Source of the DNA: Chloracidobacterium sp.
Lineage (GTDB): Bacteria; Acidobacteriota; Blastocatellia; Pyrinomonadales; Pyrinomonadaceae
DNA: 64,000 nt
NCBI GenBank assembly: GCA_016715795.1
Contig: JADJXP010000002.1
Coordinates: forward strand, 620,001-684,000
Reading direction: 5' to 3'
In this document: piece after piece, positions 1-7,350 of the stretch
How the letters are laid out: the number at the start of each line of letters is the position of its first letter
Numbering within the stretch: position 1 is the first letter of the stretch
The notes under the pieces: model-generated
What the model saw: only the letters and a program-made list of their open reading frames with translations
Told to the model about the DNA's origin: nothing
Database searches by the model: none
Program-made: the position numbers and the translations under genes

Positions 1-1
1 C

Positions 2-331
2 CTAATGCGCCTCTCGGGACGGACTGTTGCGATCAAGAGTATACCGACCGACCTCCCAGCGTCCGAGGCAAGGAATCTATTCGCTGAGATCCTCGATACG
101 ATAGAGGCTGAGAAGAAAGGAGCACCCAAATCGACTTTGCGTGATGACATAGCTGCCAGCCTAGCGTGTAAGGCTGCCGTGAAGATAAACATGAAACTTA
201 CGCCCGAAAAGATGAGCTGGCTCATCGACCGATTGTTATTGAGTACGTCGCCTACGACGTGTCCGCACGGGCGGCCGGTCATCTTGCGATTGTCGATGAA
301 GGACATAGAGCGTGGGTTTCACAGGACCTAA
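2..331 (+). CDS. mutL: DNA mismatch repair protein MutL, C-terminal fragment (cut by window edge)
   Basis: The reading frame is open from the left edge, so this is only the last ~109 residues of a larger gene. It matches the MutL C-terminal dimerisation/endonuclease domain: an ACKAAVK segment (the family ACR-type motif), a helix beginning LTPEKMSWLIDRLL, and CPHGRP followed by VILRLS. In MutL proteins with endonuclease activity the CPHGRP motif contributes to the metal site, so this protein probably nicks DNA rather than relying on a MutH. The ATG at 5 is not the real start. The stop TAA abuts the ATG of the next small gene with no gap. Recognition rests on motifs only. Confidence 0.88.
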   Translation, partial: LMRLSGRTVAIKSIPTDLPASEARNLFAEILDTIEAEKKGAPKSTLRDDIAASLACKAAVKINMKLTPEKMSWLIDRLLLSTSPTTCPHGRPVILRLSMKDIERGFHRT

Positions 332-466
332 ATGAATATTGACACCGAACGAACACCAATTGAAAAGCCGGCTAGTTTCTGGAATCGCGTTTACGTCGCC
401 GTCGTGATCACGACCGCTGTTGTCATCGCGGGGCTGTGGGCATTTTCATATTGCTTCAGCCGATGA
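332..466 (+). CDS. 44-residue single-helix membrane protein, possible small partner of the symporter
   Basis: This small gene starts with ATG immediately after the mutL stop and ends in a TGA that overlaps the ATG of the transporter (ATGA at 463-466), which suggests translational coupling. The product has a polar, proline-containing N-terminus ([13 protein letters not shown]), then FWNRVY, then one strongly hydrophobic helix of about 20 residues ([20 protein letters not shown]), and ends at CFSR. Some sodium/solute symporters are encoded with a small membrane subunit just upstream (for example YjcH before ActP, or DUF4212 proteins), and position and topology fit that arrangement. I do not recognise the family itself. 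The gene is real mainly because of the two-sided tight junctions. Confidence 0.6.
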   Translation: MNIDTERTPIEKPASFWNRVYVAVVITTAVVIAGLWAFSYCFSR

Positions 467-2145
467 GAACACTCGACTGGGTCATCGTCGTCGCTTATCT
501 TGCCTACGTAATTTGGGACGGCGTCCGAATGACCAAGCACAGCAGGACTAAAGAGGGTTACTTTCTTGCTCATCGATCACTGCCGTGGTGGGCCGTAGGA
601 CTGTCGGTAATGGCGACCCAGCTTTCGGCTATCACTCTGGTTGGGACGACGGGCCAGGCGTTCTCGGATGGGATGCGTTTCATACAGTTCTATTATGGCC
701 TGCCGTTCGCGATGATCATCCTCTGCGTGACCGCGGTACCGTTCTTCCATCGAGCGAATGTCTTTACCGCATACGAATATCTTGAAAAGCGTTTTGACGT
801 TAGGGTTCGTTCGTTGACCAGTTTCTTTTTTCTCATCTCTCGCGGCCTAGGCGTGGGAACGATCATATCTGCGCCGTCGATCGTGCTGTCGATAGTATTC
901 GAATGGAACCTAATAGCGACGATCTTTGCGATCGGAATGAGCACGACGATCTATACGGTCTTTGGCGGCGTCCAGGCCGTAACATGGACGGACGTTAAGC
1001 AGATGGTAGTGATCTTTGTCGGCCTCGGTGCCTGCTTCGTTGTCATTTTGATGAGCTTTCCGCCCGGCGTTACTCTCGGCGATGGCTTACGTCTGGCGGG
1101 TAGTTTAGGCAAACTTAGTATGGTCGATACGACCTTTGATCTTAAGGAGAAATATACTCTTTGGTCCGGCCTGATCGGCGGGCTCTTCCTGATGCTCGGC
1201 TACTTTGGAGCGGATCAGAGCCAAGTCCAGAGGTTCCTGACGGCAAGATCAGTTGACGAAGGACGCACGTCGCTCCTGATGAGCGCATTCCTAAAGATAC
1301 CGATGCAATTCGGGATCCTGCTCATCGGCATTATGGTCTTTGTCTTTTACCAGTTCACCGCGCCGCCTGTGATATTCAATCGTCCAGAGATCATGGCTGC
1401 GCAACAGAGTCAGCAGTTTCGCGATATCGAATCACGATACGCGGCGGCGCATGCCGCCAGAAAAGCCGCTGCGATCGATTTTGACTCGACCGAAATGACG
1501 TCGCGAGAGAGATACACGTCGGCGGACAAGCAGTTCAACGATACTCGAAAAGAGGCTATCGCGTTCGTCAAAGCGACAAGTAGTCCATCCTTTAACGACA
1601 TCAACTATGTCTTTCCGACCTTTGTGCTCGATCATATGCCAATCGGCGTCATTGGGCTTCTGATCGCGGCGATCTTTGCCGCCGCGATGTCGTCGATCTC
1701 GGCTGAGTTGAATGCGCTCGCCACGGCGACTACGATCGATTTCTACAGACGTCTATACCGTCCTGAGGCGACGGATGCTCACTATGTCGGGGTCGGGCGG
1801 CTCAGCACCTTTGTTTGGGGCATATTCGCGTGTGTAGTTGCGGTCTTTGCAACGAATCTCGGTTCACTGATCGAGGTCGTGAACAAATTCGGCTCATTCT
1901 TTTACGGTTCGCTGCTTGGCGTATTCGTTTTGGCCTTTGCCGTCCGACGAGCGCGGGCACGCGGGGCGTTCTTTGGACTGCTCTTCGGCATGTCGTCGGT
2001 TTGGGTCGCAAGTGTGTATACGAGCATTGAATTCCTATGGTTCAACGTCATTGGCTGTCTTGTGACTGTGATCGCGGGTTATCTGATCAGCTTGACAGTT
2101 GGCGATGATGTAAACCGCACAGACGCGCAGGCGCAAAGTGGTTAG
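463..2145 (+). CDS. Sodium:solute symporter (SSS family)
   Basis: A 560-residue polytopic membrane protein with about 13 hydrophobic helices. The N-terminus has [16 protein letters not shown], then the family-typical block with [17 protein letters not shown], and [16 protein letters not shown] in the second helix, which in SSS proteins forms part of the sodium and substrate path. A charged ~85-residue loop rich in Ala, Gln and Arg (residues ~315-390) separates two membrane blocks and is predicted helical. [16 protein letters not shown] near residue 420 is the conserved SSS helix. The substrate cannot be told; the downstream PIG-L deacetylase suggests a sugar or amino-sugar compound. An upstream GTG at 436 is in frame, but the ATG at 463 is preferred because it overlaps the stop of the small membrane gene. 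Fourteen bases separate it from the next gene. Confidence 0.88.
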   Translation: MRTLDWVIVVAYLAYVIWDGVRMTKHSRTKEGYFLAHRSLPWWAVGLSVMATQLSAITLVGTTGQAFSDGMRFIQFYYGLPFAMIILCVTAVPFFHRANVFTAYEYLEKRFDVRVRSLTSFFFLISRGLGVGTIISAPSIVLSIVFEWNLIATIFAIGMSTTIYTVFGGVQAVTWTDVKQMVVIFVGLGACFVVILMSFPPGVTLGDGLRLAGSLGKLSMVDTTFDLKEKYTLWSGLIGGLFLMLGYFGADQSQVQRFLTARSVDEGRTSLLMSAFLKIPMQFGILLIGIMVFVFYQFTAPPVIFNRPEIMAAQQSQQFRDIESRYAAAHAARKAAAIDFDSTEMTSRERYTSADKQFNDTRKEAIAFVKATSSPSFNDINYVFPTFVLDHMPIGVIGLLIAAIFAAAMSSISAELNALATATTIDFYRRLYRPEATDAHYVGVGRLSTFVWGIFACVVAVFATNLGSLIEVVNKFGSFFYGSLLGVFVLAFAVRRARARGAFFGLLFGMSSVWVASVYTSIEFLWFNVIGCLVTVIAGYLISLTVGDDVNRTDAQAQSG

Positions 2146-2159
2146 ATCTGGTTGTCTGT

Positions 2160-4739
2160 ATGATTAAGTTCAGAAATCTCCTTACGGTAATATTTGCTTT
2201 CTTCTGTATCTCTGCACCTCTGCGGTTAGCTACACGTGCCCAGGTGCGTCCGGTTTATGATCGCGGGGCTGTCGGACTCGTTCAGATGCTCAAGCGGCTA
2301 AACACGAACGCCAGTGCACTGATGATCGGAGCCCACCCTGACGACGAAGACACCGCCTTGCTCTCTTATCTCGCTCGCGGCGAGAACGCTCGGACGGCGT
2401 ATCTCTCGCTCACTCGCGGCGACGGCGGGCAGAATATCATCGGCCCGGAGCTTGGCGAGGCGTTAGGTTTGATCAGGACCGAGGAACTGCTCCAGGCCCG
2501 ACGGCTCGATGGCGCTGAGCAGTATTTCACACGGGCATACGATTACGGATTCTCAAAGACGCTCGACGAGGCCAAAGGTAAGTGGGACGAAAAGGCCATC
2601 CTCTGTGATGCGGTCCGAGTGATCCGCACGTTTCGCCCGCTCGTTGTTGTCGCGCAGTTCACAGGCACTCCGGCGGACGGTCACGGGCAGCATCAATTCG
2701 CGGGCTATATCGCTCCGCTGGCAGTAAAAGCCGCTAACGATGCGTCGCAGTGCGTTGAAGCCGGGCGAGCGTGGCAGGTGCAGAAGATGTACGTTCGTCA
2801 CGGCTTCAGGGCGACCGGCGAACCGAAACTCAGAGTGAACACTGGCCGCTACGATCCGTTGCTGGGCCGTTCATATTTCGAGATCGCAATGGAGGCACGC
2901 AGCCAGCATAAGTCGCAAGAGCAAGGTGTGTTGGAGCTTCGGGGCGATCAGTTTTCCGGGCTGAACCTCGTCGGCAGCGATGCGAAAGAGACCGACATTT
3001 TCGAGGGTATCGACACGACCGTAAGCGGTGCCGCTGACCACCTGCCGATATCGGCCGAGGCTCTTGCTGACTATCAATCTGAGCTAGCAGCCGCTCAACG
3101 CGAGCTCGACATTCGCTCGACTGACAAAGTGGTGCCGAATCTCCTCCGGGCATATACGATGCTTGAGAACCAGGCCATGCTGATGCGGTCCGAAACCGCT
3201 CGGCTGCTGATCGATGCCAAACTCAAACAGCTTGCCGATGCGATCGTCATTGCATCCGGCGTTCAGGTCGATGCGTTGGCCGACGCTGAGACCGTCGTGC
3301 CCGGCGAGTCGGTACTCGTGGGAACAAAGGCGTATTCGCCGCATCCGGAATTGGCCAAGGTGAAGCTTATCGCCGTCCATGCTCCGTCGCGTTGGCTGGT
3401 CGAGAATGCTGAGGCGCCAAAGACGCAATCGGCAGCATTCGTAACACGTGAGGTCGGCGTGGCGAGCGCATTCTTCCGCGTAACACCTCCGACCGACTGG
3501 CCGTCGACACGGCCCTACTGGCTGGCCGATGAACGCACCGGCGATATGTTCGCGTGGACGCAAGACGCCGCATCACACACGCTGCCGATCCAGGCGTCGG
3601 AGATGCTGGTCACGACCACGATCGATGTGATGGGCACAGAGATCTCGGTCAGTCGACCGGTCGAGTTTCGCTTCGCCGATGACATCCGCGGCGAGATACG
3701 GCGAAATGTCGATGTGGTGCCGCGGGTTTCCGTTGAGATGGGCCAGCCGCTGATGATCGTGGCGTCGTCGGACAAGCCGCAGACGAAGCAGATCGTAATG
3801 ACCGTTACGAACCATTCAAGACAGCCGGTGAGCGGCCATGTTTCGCTCAATTTCAATATGCCGGTGCATTGGCAATACTCGGCCTCCTCAAAGACCTTTG
3901 AGCTAAAACGCACGGGCGAGAAGGCGGCGATAGCGTTTGACGTGACGATCCCGGCGCGCGTGCGTCCGGGCAGTTATCAGATCTTGGGCCAGGCGATGAT
4001 CGGCGAAGCGTTGGCATCATCGACGATGCGAACCGTCGCCTATCCGCACATCCAGACGCACCGTTTTTATCGCCGGGCGGTCGTCGATGCGAAGGTTATC
4101 GACCTAAAGACCGCGCCTAGCAAGGTCGGCTACGTCACCGGCAGCGGCGACCGCGTACTCGAAGCAATCAGGCAGATGGGCTTTTCGGTTGAGATGATCT
4201 CGGAGAGTGAACTAGCGAACGGCGATCTTTCTAAATTCGACACCGTCGTTATCGGTATTCGTGCATACCAGGTGCGGCCTGACGTGGTCGCGAATAATCA
4301 GCGCCTGCTCGATTACGCTCGCAATGGCGGAACGCTGATCGTGCAGTATCAACTGCCGGGTTACGCTCAGCAGAACCTCACGCCATTCCCCGTCCAGATG
4401 GGCCCGCGCGTCACGGATGAGAATGCCGCAATGAAAATTCTCGTGCCCGAACACGCGGTTTTCAACCTTCCAAATAAGATCGGAGCAAGCGACTTCGTTG
4501 GCTGGGTGCAGGAGCGGAATCTGTACAATTTCGCTCAGCTTCCGGCCGACTACACCGGCCTGATCGAATCGCACGACGTCGGCGAGCCCGAGAACTCAGG
4601 CGGCCTTGCCATCGCAAAACTGGGCAAAGGCAACTATGTCTATTGCAGCCTTTCGATGTTCCGTCAACTGCCCGCCGGAGTGCCGGGAGCGTATCGGCTG
4701 TTTGCCAACCTGTTGAGTTTGCCGCGGTCGTTTAAGTGA
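2160..4739 (+). CDS. Secreted PIG-L/LmbE-family deacetylase with C-terminal NEW3- and GATase-like domains
   Basis: An 859-residue protein with a signal peptide (hydrophobic stretch LLTVIFAFFCISAP). The N-terminal ~260 residues are a PIG-L/LmbE zinc deacetylase domain: AHPDDED at ~58-64 is the metal-binding motif, followed by LSLTRGDGGQN and GALYT-like surroundings, and a second His-rich site GHGQHQ near residue 175. PIG-L proteins remove acetyl groups from N-acetylglucosamine compounds. The middle carries beta domains, one like the NEW3/alpha-galactosidase-associated domain (VTNHSRQPVSGHVSLNF). The last ~200 residues (KVGYVTGSGDRVLEAI to GNYVYCSLS) resemble a class I glutamine-amidotransferase-like fold. 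It is much longer than a single-domain PIG-L (~230 aa). It sits 14 bases after the symporter, so uptake of a substrate or product is a reasonable guess. Confidence 0.85.
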   Translation: MIKFRNLLTVIFAFFCISAPLRLATRAQVRPVYDRGAVGLVQMLKRLNTNASALMIGAHPDDEDTALLSYLARGENARTAYLSLTRGDGGQNIIGPELGEALGLIRTEELLQARRLDGAEQYFTRAYDYGFSKTLDEAKGKWDEKAILCDAVRVIRTFRPLVVVAQFTGTPADGHGQHQFAGYIAPLAVKAANDASQCVEAGRAWQVQKMYVRHGFRATGEPKLRVNTGRYDPLLGRSYFEIAMEARSQHKSQEQGVLELRGDQFSGLNLVGSDAKETDIFEGIDTTVSGAADHLPISAEALADYQSELAAAQRELDIRSTDKVVPNLLRAYTMLENQAMLMRSETARLLIDAKLKQLADAIVIASGVQVDALADAETVVPGESVLVGTKAYSPHPELAKVKLIAVHAPSRWLVENAEAPKTQSAAFVTREVGVASAFFRVTPPTDWPSTRPYWLADERTGDMFAWTQDAASHTLPIQASEMLVTTTIDVMGTEISVSRPVEFRFADDIRGEIRRNVDVVPRVSVEMGQPLMIVASSDKPQTKQIVMTVTNHSRQPVSGHVSLNFNMPVHWQYSASSKTFELKRTGEKAAIAFDVTIPARVRPGSYQILGQAMIGEALASSTMRTVAYPHIQTHRFYRRAVVDAKVIDLKTAPSKVGYVTGSGDRVLEAIRQMGFSVEMISESELANGDLSKFDTVVIGIRAYQVRPDVVANNQRLLDYARNGGTLIVQYQLPGYAQQNLTPFPVQMGPRVTDENAAMKILVPEHAVFNLPNKIGASDFVGWVQERNLYNFAQLPADYTGLIESHDVGEPENSGGLAIAKLGKGNYVYCSLSMFRQLPAGVPGAYRLFANLLSLPRSFK

Positions 4740-4808
4740 GCGCTCATCGCTCACCGATGCTTGATAAATTGTCAAAGATCTGGCCGCCCGGTCACTAGGC
4801 GGTTCTGG

Positions 4809-5309
4809 CTACTCGATCACAACCAACACATCGCCCGCGCCGACCGTATCGTCCTCGGCAACGCGGATGTCGACAATGGTGCCGGACTTCGCGGCCTTCA
4901 TCTCGTTCTGCATCTTCATCGCCTCGACGACCATAACGGCATCGCCTTTTTCGACGGTGTCTCCGACAGAAACATGAAGGCGAACTACCTTGCCCGGCAT
5001 CGCGGTCCTTATTTCGACCTTACCCGATGTGTCGGCAGCGCCCGTTCCGCCGCCCCGAAGCCGTTTCGGGTCCACGATGGTTACGGCGTGTTCGTGCCCG
5101 CGAAGCCGCACATTGAACGTTCCGCCGTCCTCAGCCGTTACCGATGCTTCATGAACGGTATTGCCATTCTTGATCAGATAGACGCCCGGCTCGGGCTGCG
5201 AAACGTCTAGCAAATATTCGCGCCCATCAACCACGGTCCGGCAATCGCGACCGTCACGAGTGATCTCGATCTCCTGGCACTCTTCGCCGACGCTTGCCTG
5301 AAGTCTCAT
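4809..5309 (-). CDS. Biotin carboxyl carrier protein (acyl-CoA carboxylase biotin domain)
   Basis: A 166-residue protein. The last ~75 residues form a biotinyl domain with the EAMKM motif, whose Lys is the biotinylation site, framed by the hammerhead sequence IRTAMPGKVVRLHVSVGDTV and ending GAGDVLVVIE. The first ~90 residues resemble the domain just before the biotin domain in propionyl/acetyl-CoA carboxylase alpha chains (VVDGREYLLDV, GHEHAVTIVDP), so it looks like a detached C-terminal part of such a subunit. It would carry carboxyl-biotin between biotin carboxylase and carboxyltransferase, both absent from the window. Its ATG overlaps the peroxiredoxin stop (ATGA on the minus strand at 5309-5306), implying coupled translation. 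With the mutase at 54599 it suggests propionyl-CoA metabolism. Confidence 0.85.
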   Translation of the reverse strand: MRLQASVGEECQEIEITRDGRDCRTVVDGREYLLDVSQPEPGVYLIKNGNTVHEASVTAEDGGTFNVRLRGHEHAVTIVDPKRLRGGGTGAADTSGKVEIRTAMPGKVVRLHVSVGDTVEKGDAVMVVEAMKMQNEMKAAKSGTIVDIRVAEDDTVGAGDVLVVIE

Positions 5310-5968
5310 GCCGCCGTGGAATCGCTGCGATCGACCTTGTTCGGCTGCGGCGTAACGCGCAGGTAAGGCTTCAATGCCTGCCAGCCGGCCGGGAACTTCT
5401 CGCGGGCCTCCTCATCCGAGATCGACGGCACGATGATGCAGTCCTGCCCATCGCGCCAGTTCACCGGCGTAGCGACACTATAGTCGGCCGTTAGCTGGAG
5501 CGAGTCGATCACGCGGAGTATCTCGTCAAAATTCCTCCCTGTCGAAGCGGGATATGTGATCATCAGCTTGACCTTCTTGTCCGGGCCGATCACATAGACC
5601 GAACGGACCGTCAGTGTGTCGCTCGCGTTCGGATGGATCATGTCGTAGAGATCCGATACCTTGCGGTCACTGTCCGCGATCATGGGAAAATTGACCGCCT
5701 GCCCCTGAGTCTCCTCGATGTCCTTCTCCCACCCGAGATGCGAATCGAGCGGATCGACACTGAGGCCCATGACCTTTACGTTGCGTTTATCGAATTCGGG
5801 CTTGAGCTTCGCTGCCATGCCCAACTCCGTCGTACAGACCGGTGTATAGTCCTTAGGGTGTGAGAATAGCACGCCCCAACTGTCACCCAGCCATTCGTGA
5901 AAATTGATCGTTCCCTGCGTCGTCTCAGCCGCAAAATCCGGTGCCTCGTCGCCTAGTCTTATAGCCAT
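5306..5968 (-). CDS. Peroxiredoxin, 1-Cys Prx6 type
   Basis: A cytosolic thiol peroxidase of 220 residues. The peroxidatic cysteine is C45 in YTPVCTTELG, followed by GLSVDPLDSHLGWEKDI and the C-terminal extension (WRDGQDCIIVPSIS, then FPAGW) typical of the Prx6 subfamily, which reduces H2O2 and alkyl peroxides using one catalytic cysteine. Start choice: two ATGs lie 6 bases apart (5974 and 5968). The GGAGG ribosome site (5977-5981) is 2 bases from the first and 8 from the second, so 5968 is chosen. The gene follows the CNNM gene by about 50 bases and overlaps the biotin carrier gene by 4. Confidence 0.92.
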   Translation of the reverse strand: MAIRLGDEAPDFAAETTQGTINFHEWLGDSWGVLFSHPKDYTPVCTTELGMAAKLKPEFDKRNVKVMGLSVDPLDSHLGWEKDIEETQGQAVNFPMIADSDRKVSDLYDMIHPNASDTLTVRSVYVIGPDKKVKLMITYPASTGRNFDEILRVIDSLQLTADYSVATPVNWRDGQDCIIVPSISDEEAREKFPAGWQALKPYLRVTPQPNKVDRSDSTAA

Positions 5969-6021
5969 AGCCATTACCTCCAGTTGCTTTTTGTAACTAT
6001 CATAGCAGACATCTGCCTGTG

Positions 6022-7326
6022 CTATTCATCAGTCGTTTCGCCTTGGTCAGCCGTCCGCTCCAATCTGAGTCGCGTGACCCGCTTCTCGTCAGCCTCCAGG
6101 ATCTCAACGGACAGGCCCTTTAACTCCAGCTTTTCGCCGACCGCTGGGACGTAGCCCGCCTCTTTTACGACCAGGCCGGCGACGGTCGTATAATCTTCGC
6201 CCTCGAGCTTCAGATCGAATAGATCCTCGATCTCATCTATCTCCGTTGCTCCGGGCAATTCACACGAACCGTCATCACGCAATTCAAGCTCAACGATCTC
6301 CTCCTTGCTGATGTCCTCATCTTCGATCTCACCGACGATCTCCTCGAGTATGTCCTCGAGCGTGACAAGGCCTGCGACGCCGCCGTATTCGTCGATGACG
6401 ATGGCGATCTGGACGTGGTTCTGCTGCATCGCTCTGAGCAGGTCGGCGGCGGTTTTTGTCTCCGGCACAAAGAAAGCCTCGCGCTTGATCGACTCGACAG
6501 GTTCCTCTTTGCGGCCGGTCGCAAGCGCGGCCAGCAGGTCGCGGACATAGACCATTCCCTCGATGTTGTCGATGCTGTCACGATAGATCGGGAGCCGAGA
6601 GTATTTTTCCTCGATCATCACGTCGCGGACATCTTTTATCAGCGTTCCGGCAGCAATGCCGATCATGTTCGTCCGCGGCGTCATGATCTCGCCCGTGAGG
6701 GTGTCGCCGAATTCGAGCACCGTCTCGATCAACTCGCGTTCGTCCTCTTCCAGGATCCCTTCGGCCTCGCCGACCTCCATCAACGCCTGAAGATCGTCGT
6801 CGTTATCCTCGTCCGCATCTTCGGGCCCGTCAGGGGCTATCGTTGCCTCAAGCTTTTGCCGCGTGCGTTCGCGGCGGCTCATTACGGGATCGATAAAGAG
6901 TGAGACCAGCCAATACAGCGGCCGTATCGCCGGAAGCAGAAAGAGCAGCTTGCGTTCAGGATCGTTGATAACGAGAACGCGCGGGACGATCTGTCGCAGC
7001 ACAACCGTTGCAACCAAGGTGCCGCCAAATGCCGTGACGAGAAGCTCCCATTTCACCGTGATCCGCTCCGCGAGAACCAAGGTCACCAGCACCGTAAACC
7101 CGATCAGCAGCACCTGAATAGCCGACGAGATGGCAAACCGAAACCGTGGCCGGTTGTCGAGTATCTCGCGCAGAAAGCTGACGGACCTCTTCTTCCCGGC
7201 GAACTCTTCGTCAGACGAGATACGTCTCAGCCCCACGTCAGAGATATGCGAGAAAGCCATATCCACGGTCGCCAGAAATATCATTAGCAACAGCAGGAGC
7301 AGGCCGGCAATGATCTCAAGCTGCAT
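6022..7326 (-). CDS. CNNM/CorC (hemolysin C) family protein with CBS pair
   Basis: A 434-residue inner-membrane protein. Residues ~1-150 hold the CNNM transmembrane domain with four hydrophobic segments (IIAGLLLLLLMIFLA first; QVLLIGFTVLVTLVLA second). Two CBS domains follow (MTPRTNMIGI to YVRDLLAAL, and FFVPETKTAADLL to TLEDILEEIVGEIEDE); the TLEDILEEIVGEI signature is highly typical of CorC/YfjD proteins. The last ~80 residues form the CorC_HlyC transporter-associated domain. Members are linked to magnesium or cobalt efflux; the bacterial CNNM homologues bind Mg-ATP in the CBS pair. It lies 24 bases downstream of the kinase gene, probably the same transcript, but no functional link is evident. 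Confidence 0.9.
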   Translation of the reverse strand: MQLEIIAGLLLLLLMIFLATVDMAFSHISDVGLRRISSDEEFAGKKRSVSFLREILDNRPRFRFAISSAIQVLLIGFTVLVTLVLAERITVKWELLVTAFGGTLVATVVLRQIVPRVLVINDPERKLLFLLPAIRPLYWLVSLFIDPVMSRRERTRQKLEATIAPDGPEDADEDNDDDLQALMEVGEAEGILEEDERELIETVLEFGDTLTGEIMTPRTNMIGIAAGTLIKDVRDVMIEEKYSRLPIYRDSIDNIEGMVYVRDLLAALATGRKEEPVESIKREAFFVPETKTAADLLRAMQQNHVQIAIVIDEYGGVAGLVTLEDILEEIVGEIEDEDISKEEIVELELRDDGSCELPGATEIDEIEDLFDLKLEGEDYTTVAGLVVKEAGYVPAVGEKLELKGLSVEILEADEKRVTRLRLERTADQGETTDE

Positions 7327-7350
7327 AGGCAGGTCTAGGTAATGTTAAGC

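Noticed and set aside
4736..4754. Terminator between the PIG-L gene and the biotin carrier gene
   Set aside because: A 7-bp stem GTGAGCG/CGCTCAC overlaps the stop codon but lacks a T-run on either strand.
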